Source of the DNA: an uncultured Bacteroidales bacterium | GTDB lineage: Bacteria > Bacteroidota > Bacteroidia > Bacteroidales > WCHB1-69 | NCBI GenBank assembly: GCA_937949745.1 | Contig: CALECM010000083.1 | Location: 1-12,653 of the forward strand | Reading direction: 5' to 3' | DNA length: 12,653 bases | Shown: piece by piece, positions 6,436 through 12,653 of the stretch | How the letters are laid out: every line of letters starts with the position of its first letter | Numbering within the stretch: position 1 is the stretch's first letter | Notes under the pieces: generated by a model | Seen by the model: only the letters and a program-made list of their open reading frames with translations | Told to the model about the DNA's origin: nothing | Database searches by the model: none | Translations under genes and position numbers: made by a program

Positions 6436-8004
6436 TTATTTTTTTTGGTGAAAAAAAGTTTTTTCATCCGTGATCATGGACTTGTTAAAAATAAAGAGGA
6501 AAAATGAGTTGAAAAAAGTGTAAAGGTTAATCCCTACCTGTGTTTCAAGCGTATCTTCCGTGAAAAGAGATATGAAAATAATAAGGAAAAAAAGAATGTA
6601 AAGTAAAGAGTGGGTTTTTGAGGAAACTAAAAAGGGATAAACCAGTGTGAAAATAAAGTAGAGTAGGAGGAATATACCTCCAATTAACCAGTATGTTAAA
6701 AACTGATTGTGGCTTCCCATTCCTTTTTTATAAACAAGAGACGAATTTTGGGCGGTAAGTTGTTCGTCCAGAGCTGATTTTTGATCCCCGATTCCTACAC
6801 CGAACCAGCAATTGGATTTAATAATATTAAAACTTGCTTTCCATAATTCAACCCGCTGGAAAAGGGAGGAATAATCGGATTTATTATACCTTTGGTAAAG
6901 TGAAATACTAAAAAAGATAGGATATATTGCCCGCTTAATACCGAATCCTTTGGTGTAGTTTACATTGGCAATTCCCTGTTCAATATAGCTTATATCTTTA
7001 TTTGTCAAGGCTTTAACTCCGTCCAGGTCTTTTCGGAGTCCTTTGGAATTCAGGTAGCGTACCAGCGTTTTTTCCAGGTAATCATCATAAGGCATGCTGC
7101 TCCTTGTGCACCATCCTTCCCTTAATTCAATTTGTGAAATATACGTGTCGATGGGGAATCCGTTTTCCACAATGGATCCGGGATCATGATAATAAGGATT
7201 TCCGCTTTTTGTTTCCTGATCCAACGTGGCGATTTTTTTTGGATCAACATGATAATAATCATAAATCGTCCAGGCCATGTATCCGGAAAATGCTAAAATG
7301 AAAATGGATATTCCGGTAATGATCCATTTACGGTATGGGAGATTTTTGATTTTAAATATGAAGTAGAAAAATAAGAAACACAATAAACAAAACAGGATAA
7401 ATATCCCGGTTAGCGTTTGGGCTATGAACAAATATATTACGAACCAAATAGCCAAAATAGAATATATAATTCTCAGTGATTTAGAGTATACTTTGATTCG
7501 AAGGGCAATAAATACCGACAGGCATATGGCCAAAAGAATACAAAGACTGAATCTTATGTGAGAGGTAAAAAGTGATATTTCTCTGATATCTAATATTTTA
7601 TGTGTACATAGATAAATGATCGAGGCTATAGTGGCTACAAGCGTGCTGATAATAAATCCGTTCAGGATGAGGCGTTGTTCTTTGCCGTTTAGCGGACGTG
7701 AAGAAACAATGATTCCCGGTACATATAAAAAAGGTAATTTGCTAGCCAAATTTTCTATACCCGCATGCCAGTTATCGGTATTGAAAAGGGTGAGGGCACA
7801 GATAAAGAAAAAAGCGCTTAGGACGATAAATAATTTATTACTTTTCAAGCGGTTCCATTTTTCCCTCCAGTTCCACTCAGCAGCCCAGTTAAGTGCCAGC
7901 AGCAAACCTCCCATGCTCATCATAAAATTGGATACGGGGATAGCACATGCCAGAATGAGCAGGCAGCCGATATAAATGATATGGTGAATATCTTGCCGCT
8001 TCAA
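6436..8004 (-). CDS. O-antigen ligase/polymerase-family membrane protein (Wzy_C)
   Basis: This 522-residue polytopic inner-membrane protein has roughly seven hydrophobic segments between 8 and 245 and three to four more after 430. A large hydrophilic periplasmic loop lies between them at about 248-395. Its end and the next segment carry the family signature: R384 and W388, then SNCWFGVGIGD (397-407), SHNQFLTYWL (431-440) and TEDTLETQVG (482-491). Members join polysaccharide to lipid A-core (WaaL) or polymerise O-units (Wzy); the two cannot be told apart here. The only in-frame start near the upstream stop is TTG at 8004, 6 bp after the S41 gene; the first ATG (M28) would cut off the first membrane segment. 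No sugar-transferase or Wzx gene is adjacent, so the substrate is unknown. Confidence 0.88.
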   Translation of the reverse strand: MKRQDIHHIIYIGCLLILACAIPVSNFMMSMGGLLLALNWAAEWNWREKWNRLKSNKLFIVLSAFFFICALTLFNTDNWHAGIENLASKLPFLYVPGIIVSSRPLNGKEQRLILNGFIISTLVATIASIIYLCTHKILDIREISLFTSHIRFSLCILLAICLSVFIALRIKVYSKSLRIIYSILAIWFVIYLFIAQTLTGIFILFCLLCFLFFYFIFKIKNLPYRKWIITGISIFILAFSGYMAWTIYDYYHVDPKKIATLDQETKSGNPYYHDPGSIVENGFPIDTYISQIELREGWCTRSSMPYDDYLEKTLVRYLNSKGLRKDLDGVKALTNKDISYIEQGIANVNYTKGFGIKRAIYPIFFSISLYQRYNKSDYSSLFQRVELWKASFNIIKSNCWFGVGIGDQKSALDEQLTAQNSSLVYKKGMGSHNQFLTYWLIGGIFLLLYFIFTLVYPFLVSSKTHSLLYILFFLIIFISLFTEDTLETQVGINLYTFFNSFFLFIFNKSMITDEKTFFHQKK

Positions 8005-8010
8005 ATGATG

Positions 8011-9660
8011 CTATTTTTTTCCGGATAGAATTGATTTGTACGCTGAGGAGTTGCGTAATATTTTCTTAGCCTCTCTCACATCCGGATCCGATTCCAGCGA
8101 ATTCATGATCCGGCCTTTTTGATAATAATACCGCACAGCAATTTCGCTTGCCAGAAAATTAGATATTTCGTATCTGAATTTATTAATATCATTAGCTTTA
8201 TCAAGTTCTATCTTTTTTGCCATCTCATTATAAGTGTTTTCGATAGCACTAAAGTGTTTTTCTTCGATAGCGGTCTTTTTCAATTCCTGCAATATAATCT
8301 CTGAATCCGTCTGATAATCATACTCCTTCCCCTGGAGGTAATCTTTAAATTCCTGGTATAGGTTTTGGTCTACCGTAAATTTATCCGCAGGCGGAATCGT
8401 AGGATGGGTAGCCTTATACAGATTGGCAAAATCAAAAATATGATTATTGAGCACCAGTGAGATCAGGATATTACTCGGCATGGAATCAGGGGTTACGATA
8501 TCGGGTTCTATTCCGCCTTTGTCATAAACGATCCTGCCGTTTTTTGTTTTATAAGGTGTAGCAAGCGAATCCGGTATATCGGGTGCGGGAGTCAGGGAAT
8601 CCTTTACGAAATAATCAATATTCTGCACACATCTTCCACTGGGAATATAGTACTTGGATACCGTGATCTTAAGGGAACTGTTGTAACTTAACGGCACTAT
8701 ATTCTGGACAAGGCCTTTTCCGAAGGTTTTTTTACCGATGATCACTCCCCGGTCCAGATCCTGGAAAGCGCCGGCTACAATTTCCGAGGAAGAGGCGCTG
8801 TTGCCGTTTACCAGAACTGCTACAGGTATGTTTTTATCTACCACGGGATTCCGGGTACGGTAAACATTGGATTGCTCATTGATTTTCCCTTTGGTCTGGG
8901 TGATCAATGTGTTCTGATCCACGAAAATATTCATAATGTTGATGGCTTCGATCAGTAGTCCTCCTCCGTTATTCCGTAAGTCCAGGATCAGTGAATTCAT
9001 ACCTTGTCCCTTCAGTTTCATAAAAGCGTCTTTTACTTCATTCCCGGCATTTTCGGTGAACTGGTCCAGTTTAATATAGCCGATATTATGGTCCAGCATT
9101 CCGAAATAAGGGATATTAGGCAGTTTGATCTCTTTACGGGTCACGGTAAAATTCTGTTTTTTACCGGTCGCCGGCCTTTCGATTTCGATATTGAGATGGG
9201 TGCCGGGTTCACCTTTCAAAATGGTACTTACATCATTGGATGATTTTCCAACGGTCGACTGATTGTTGATCTTCAGTATACGGTCTCCGGCCAATAATCC
9301 CGCTTCAGCGGCGGGAGAGCCTTCGTATGGTTCCGAAATTACAATATGGTCACCCTGTTTCTGGATCAAGGCGCCTATACCTCCGTATTGTCCGGTGGTC
9401 ATTAACCTGAAATCTTCAATCTGTGATTCAGGGTAATATTGTGTATAGGGATCAAGGCTGCCCAGCATCGCGTCAATAGCTGTTTTGGTAAGATCTCCGG
9501 GAGATATTTCATCCGCGTATTTACCGTTCAGTTCTTTTAGAATGGAAATGAAGATGTCTACATTTTTGGCAATCTCGAAATCATTTTGGCTTTTCAATGG
9601 CACCAGAACGGAAAGACATAGCAGAATACCTAATAATCTGAAGGTTATGGATTTTTTCAT
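8011..9660 (-). CDS. S41 carboxyl-terminal processing peptidase (CtpA/Prc family)
   Basis: This 549-residue serine protease is exported to the periplasm by a signal peptide (MKKSITFRLLGILLCLSVLVPLKS). Domains in order are an N-terminal cap (26-85), a PDZ domain that binds substrate C-termini (about 90-175, with GIGALI and GSPAAEAGLLAGDRIL), and the S41 catalytic core (about 185-400). The Ser/Lys dyad is readable: S290 in NGNSASSSEIVAGA and K315 in TFGKGLVQ, 25 residues apart as in other family members. A helical C-terminal extension of about 120 residues is common in Bacteroidota. The protein should trim or degrade periplasmic proteins from the C-terminus. It is the first gene of an operon with the ligase-family gene and cdd, and has a -7 box just upstream. 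Substrates are unknown. Confidence 0.96.
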   Translation of the reverse strand: MKKSITFRLLGILLCLSVLVPLKSQNDFEIAKNVDIFISILKELNGKYADEISPGDLTKTAIDAMLGSLDPYTQYYPESQIEDFRLMTTGQYGGIGALIQKQGDHIVISEPYEGSPAAEAGLLAGDRILKINNQSTVGKSSNDVSTILKGEPGTHLNIEIERPATGKKQNFTVTRKEIKLPNIPYFGMLDHNIGYIKLDQFTENAGNEVKDAFMKLKGQGMNSLILDLRNNGGGLLIEAINIMNIFVDQNTLITQTKGKINEQSNVYRTRNPVVDKNIPVAVLVNGNSASSSEIVAGAFQDLDRGVIIGKKTFGKGLVQNIVPLSYNSSLKITVSKYYIPSGRCVQNIDYFVKDSLTPAPDIPDSLATPYKTKNGRIVYDKGGIEPDIVTPDSMPSNILISLVLNNHIFDFANLYKATHPTIPPADKFTVDQNLYQEFKDYLQGKEYDYQTDSEIILQELKKTAIEEKHFSAIENTYNEMAKKIELDKANDINKFRYEISNFLASEIAVRYYYQKGRIMNSLESDPDVREAKKILRNSSAYKSILSGKK

Positions 9661-9689
9661 GCGTAAAATATTGAATTTAAAAGCGTCGG

Positions 9690-9697
9690 CAAAAGTA
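9690..9697 (-). promoter_or_regulatory. Bacteroidota -7 promoter box of the S41-ligase-cdd operon
   Basis: On the minus strand 9697-9690 is TACTTTTG, a perfect TAnnTTTG -7 element, 29 bp before the S41 start codon. The expected leader is about 20-25 nt. The -33 region is T-rich without an exact TTTG. Together with the terminator just upstream it marks the start of a new transcription unit. Confidence 0.5.
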
Positions 9698-9710
9698 CGA
9701 AATAAAATAT

Positions 9711-9766
9711 AAAAAAATGTGAAAATGCGAAAAGATCGGTTAACCTGTTTTTCACATTTTCACATT
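9711..9766 (-). terminator. Intrinsic terminator downstream of the large repeat protein
   Basis: AATGTGAAAATGCGAAAA (9716-9733) and TTTTCACATTTTCACATT (9749-9766) are complementary at 17 of 18 positions, with a 15-base loop between them. Read on the minus strand, the stem is followed by a run of T (9717-9711), as expected for a Rho-independent terminator. It sits 43 bp past the stop of the repeat-protein gene and just before the S41 promoter. The stem is AT-rich, but it is long. The loop contains the palindrome GGTTAACC. Confidence 0.65.
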
Positions 9767-9808
9767 CACATTTTTTAGTTTACACCAAAAAACGTGCTGG
9801 CTGAAAAA

Positions 9809-12653
9809 TTATTGTACTATCAGCTTCTTTGTATATAGTCCTTTATCGGTTTGAATTCTTACGAAATAAACGCCCGGCATAAAATCGCGGATACTATATC
9901 TGAATTCCGGCATGCCTATATTGGTTATGGTCCTGACCACTTTTCCGTTGATAGTCACAAATTCAATCCTGTTGATCACTGAAGGGCTCGCGATCGTGAT
10001 CATATCTTCTGCCGGGTTAGGATACAATGAGATAGAATGATCCGCATCTATTTCTTTTATACCTATGGGTGACTGTGCAATCAAAAGTAATATGCAGGTA
10101 CTGTCACAACCTTCGATAGTAGTAAGGTATAAAGTATCACGGTAGAAATCAGGTGTTGTGGTCACGATATGGAAACCATTTTTGTTATAGGTTTCTCCGG
10201 CCCTTACCGTATCATTCAAGCGGATGGTATACGTAGGATGAACTGTAAGTTTCAGGTTAACGATACTGTCGCACCTTACGCTGTTAACGAGTGTTTTACT
10301 ACGTTCCAGCAATCCGGGAGTTCCGGTTTCCGCAGCCGGTATATCGAATCCGTAACCGGAATAGCTTCCTCCCGCACAGATTGTGTCATAAACCGTAGTT
10401 TCGGGAGAAGGTTGGTTAATGGTCAATACGAGGGTGACAATACTGTCGCATCCTAAAGATGAGTCGAATGTTACACGGTGTCTTGTAGATTCCGTATAAG
10501 TTGAGTCATTCCAGGTGAAAGATCCGCAGGCTACCTGTGGGATTTCCTGATTGTATCTGCGATTAACCGTCAGGTGAAGAATAACCGTGCTGTCGCAACC
10601 CACTGCATTTTCCAGAGTCCTGGTATGCGTGGTCGTTCCTATGGTAGTTTGTACGGGAAGTTCAAATTCATATTCGCTGTAGCTGTTACCCTGGCATACG
10701 GAATCGTAAATCACATATGAGGATCCGTTCCGGAGAACCAAAGTTAAGGTCACGATACTGTCGCATCCGGAAGCGCTTTGCAGCGTTTGGATATACTCAC
10801 CGGAAGAAGTATAGGTACTGTCGTTCCACTGATAAATGTCGCAGGTATCAACAGAGAAAGACGAAGTTACCGTCGGATTTACCGTTAAGGTCAATAATGT
10901 AATGCTGTCACAATTCACGGTATTAAGGGTGGTATCCCTGAAATGGTAAATTCCGGGGATTTCCTGTACGGGTATTTCGAAACCGTTCTCCATATAATTT
11001 TCTCCCTGGCAAATTGCATCATAGATGGTGTCGCGGGAGATCTGGTTGATGGTAAGGTGGAGACTAACGACGCTATCGCATCCGTTCACTGACGGGAATG
11101 TTTTGATATAAGTATCGGATATGTGGTAAATATCGTCCCCCCATTGGAATGAAGTACAGGCCGTTTCATAAATATCACTCGTAACCGAATTATTGATGGT
11201 CAGGTGCATTGTAACCACACTATCGCATCCGTTAGCTGCCGGGAAAGTATTTTCGTAATCGCCGCTAAGTGTATAGGTATTGCCGGCCCATTTAAATGAA
11301 TCGCATGCAACATGTGTAAATTCAGATGCTTTACTTTCGATCCTGTTCAAGGTAAGTGTGATAATACTGTCACATCCGTTTTCCCTGATGAAATGAATAT
11401 CATGGATCCCGGGATTTTCAAGGATCGTATCTCCGTAGATATAAGGAAATTCACTTGAGCATGCAGTACGCAAGTCAGTTCCCGAATAAGTCTCATTTAC
11501 GATCAGGTTCAGGTGGATAATACTATCGCAACCTGATACGGAAGTAAACGGGATGTCCACCAACTGGCTGTTCCATCTCTGCACTCCGTCGCCATGGTCA
11601 TAAGGCAATTCGTTATCGCATATATTAACCGTTACATCTCTATCGTAAGTTTGGTTTACCGTAAAGAAAAGAACGATGGTGCTATCGCAACCGTTAGCCC
11701 TGGTGTAAACGATTTCATCGATACCGGTTTCCATATAGCTATGGTTTTCGTCAAAAATATACGGAAGGTCGTTGTCACATCTTTCCATGTATAATGTATC
11801 CCTGAAAACAGGTTTTGTTTGGATTGTAAGTATAACGATGCTGTCGCAACGGCCTCCTACAGGATAGGCGATCTCATGGATGCCGGCTTCGTTGAAAGCA
11901 TATTCTCCGTATTGAAATGGGAACTGATTGTCGCAAATGGTGGTATCTACTGTATGACGGTAAGCCGGAGCTACGTTTAAAGCCAGTTTAATAGTGTCAT
12001 AACAACCGTTTGCATTTTCTTCCCAACGCGTAAAGTTAAAATCACCGGCAATATTTTGTACGGGAATGTCAAATCCGTATTGATGGTAATCTTCCCATTG
12101 GCAGATCGTATCTTCGTAGGTAGTCGTGAGAATAGGTTTAACAGTAAGTCGTAGAGTTACAATGCTGTCACACCCGTGAATAGTTTGCAAATTTACGGTG
12201 GTATCCAAACTTTCGGTTAAGCCGGGCAGTATAAAACCGTGATTATTATAGGGCTCGTTCATACAGATCTCGTCTTCTATAATTTGGTCTTCCGCACGGT
12301 AGTTTACCGTGAAATTATATACGATGATGCTGTCGCAGTCAGTAGCCCTTTTTAAAGTATCCATATATTGTCCGCTCTCGGTAATGACTTCTCCTTTCCA
12401 TGTAAAGTTATCACAAACAATCATCTCAATAGGAGCGGATACGTATTTCTCATGAATCGTTAATGGTAGGGTTACGATACTGTCACAACCGTTTTCAGTT
12501 TCAAATATCTGGATTTTATCTCCTGAAGTAGTATATACACTATCATTCCATTGATAAAAGTCGCAAGCTTCCATAGGTTCCAGGGTATTTCTTGTCAACG
12601 GATTTACAACCAGGTTCAGCCGTACTGCGCTATCGCAATCATGAATGGTTTTG
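9809..12653 (-). CDS. Very large secreted repeat protein with T9SS type A sorting domain (5' end outside window)
   Basis: The frame stays open to the right edge of the window, so 948 C-terminal residues are visible and the true start lies beyond it; a TTG at 12598 is not the start. The body is a tandem array of units of about 42-62 residues. Each has one cysteine near its beginning and a second in a GCDSIVTLxLTVN-like strand pair at its end. Such arrays are known in secreted Bacteroidota proteins and are likely small beta-domains closed by one disulphide. The last 85 residues hold a linker and a T9SS type A tail (SLYPNPAEDM, then GKVVRTI, GVYFVRI and a basic KKLIVQ end). The protein should be a surface or released filament-like adhesin; no enzymatic domain is visible. 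The gene is followed by a terminator and is separate from the S41 operon. Confidence 0.93.
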   Translation of the reverse strand, partial: KTIHDCDSAVRLNLVVNPLTRNTLEPMEACDFYQWNDSVYTTSGDKIQIFETENGCDSIVTLPLTIHEKYVSAPIEMIVCDNFTWKGEVITESGQYMDTLKRATDCDSIIVYNFTVNYRAEDQIIEDEICMNEPYNNHGFILPGLTESLDTTVNLQTIHGCDSIVTLRLTVKPILTTTYEDTICQWEDYHQYGFDIPVQNIAGDFNFTRWEENANGCYDTIKLALNVAPAYRHTVDTTICDNQFPFQYGEYAFNEAGIHEIAYPVGGRCDSIVILTIQTKPVFRDTLYMERCDNDLPYIFDENHSYMETGIDEIVYTRANGCDSTIVLFFTVNQTYDRDVTVNICDNELPYDHGDGVQRWNSQLVDIPFTSVSGCDSIIHLNLIVNETYSGTDLRTACSSEFPYIYGDTILENPGIHDIHFIRENGCDSIITLTLNRIESKASEFTHVACDSFKWAGNTYTLSGDYENTFPAANGCDSVVTMHLTINNSVTSDIYETACTSFQWGDDIYHISDTYIKTFPSVNGCDSVVSLHLTINQISRDTIYDAICQGENYMENGFEIPVQEIPGIYHFRDTTLNTVNCDSITLLTLTVNPTVTSSFSVDTCDIYQWNDSTYTSSGEYIQTLQSASGCDSIVTLTLVLRNGSSYVIYDSVCQGNSYSEYEFELPVQTTIGTTTHTRTLENAVGCDSTVILHLTVNRRYNQEIPQVACGSFTWNDSTYTESTRHRVTFDSSLGCDSIVTLVLTINQPSPETTVYDTICAGGSYSGYGFDIPAAETGTPGLLERSKTLVNSVRCDSIVNLKLTVHPTYTIRLNDTVRAGETYNKNGFHIVTTTPDFYRDTLYLTTIEGCDSTCILLLIAQSPIGIKEIDADHSISLYPNPAEDMITIASPSVINRIEFVTINGKVVRTITNIGMPEFRYSIRDFMPGVYFVRIQTDKGLYTKKLIVQ
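10067..12653 (-). repeat. Tandem GCDSI-type protein repeats (16 full units, plus the end of one more)
   Basis: Sixteen complete units and the end of a seventeenth are visible, marked by the recurring CDS(I/V/T) core. Three subtypes can be separated by the segment after the first cysteine. Type I has C-x-x-(F/Y)-x-W-x-(N/G)-(D/N) followed by a TxSGxY turn. Type II has IC-x-G-E-x-Y-x-x-x-GF-x-IP. Type III has CDNxLPY. In N-to-C order they run I, I, II, II, III, III, III, III, I, I, II, I, II, I, II, II. At DNA level the core is seen as about 16 copies of a ctgtcgca-like stretch spaced at roughly 130-190 bp. The units are well diverged in codons, so the array does not look recently expanded. Confidence 0.85.

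Noticed and set aside
6432..6467. A longer start for cytidine deaminase at 6467.
   Set aside because: It would overlap the ligase-family gene by 32 bp and add a lysine-rich leader (MKKLFFTKKNKP) not expected for the family; the ATG at 6431 sits cleanly after the preceding stop.
7616..7975. A 119-codon open frame on the plus strand opposite the ligase-family gene.
   Set aside because: It is antisense to transmembrane-segment codons, has no recognisable motif and no ribosome-binding signal.
12596..12598. TTG at 12598 as the start of the large repeat protein.
   Set aside because: The frame continues open to the window edge and encodes another repeat end (HDCDSAVRLNLVVNP), so the true start is outside.
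10067..12653. Regularly spaced short DNA repeats resembling a CRISPR array.
   Set aside because: The spacing is 130-190 bp, the repeats are imperfect and all lie in one open reading frame, where they encode the GCDSI protein core.

Overview
The window comes from a Bacteroidota genome, most likely a member of the Bacteroidales that has a type IX secretion system (T9SS). Three lines of evidence support this. Three proteins end in T9SS sorting domains: two are type B (CHU_C, 'gliding-motility C-terminal' type) and one is type A (Por secretion tail). The recognisable promoters are of the Bacteroidota kind, with a TAnnTTTG -7 box. The genes use weak Shine-Dalgarno signals and are AT-rich. No rRNA, tRNA, CRISPR array, transposase or phage gene is visible.

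Left part, plus strand (1-5082). The last codons of an unseen upstream gene are followed 10 bp later by a single-pass membrane protein. Its cytoplasmic N-terminus looks like a Bacteroidota anti-sigma protein, yet its periplasmic end is a canonical T9SS type B sorting domain. After a promoter-bearing gap comes a tight three-gene cluster. It holds an M16-family protein that has lost the HxxEH zinc site, a secreted protein with about six fibronectin-III-like domains and a type B tail, and a multi-pass membrane protein distantly PAP2-like.

Right part, minus strand (12653-5079). The far right is the C-terminal 948 residues of a very large secreted repeat protein. It has sixteen full cysteine-paired repeats of the 'GCDSIVTLxLTVN' class, in at least three subtypes, and a type A T9SS tail. 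Its 5' end lies outside the window. A long hairpin with a U-tract terminates it. A promoter box then starts a compact operon: an S41 carboxyl-terminal processing protease, an O-antigen ligase/polymerase-family membrane protein, cytidine deaminase, and possibly a 45-codon ORF that overlaps the deaminase stop by ATGA. A small outer-membrane beta-barrel protein with its own -7 box follows. It converges on the plus-strand cluster with interleaved stop codons.

The common theme is the cell envelope: T9SS cargo (1, 3 and the large repeat protein), a ligase-family enzyme that could act on surface polysaccharide, a periplasmic processing protease and a beta-barrel. The most unusual element is the anti-sigma-like protein with a T9SS tail. 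If its upstream neighbour is an ECF sigma factor, the pair could be a regulatory circuit that reads T9SS or surface status; that is inference. The other genes are mostly recognisable families in ordinary Bacteroidota arrangements.
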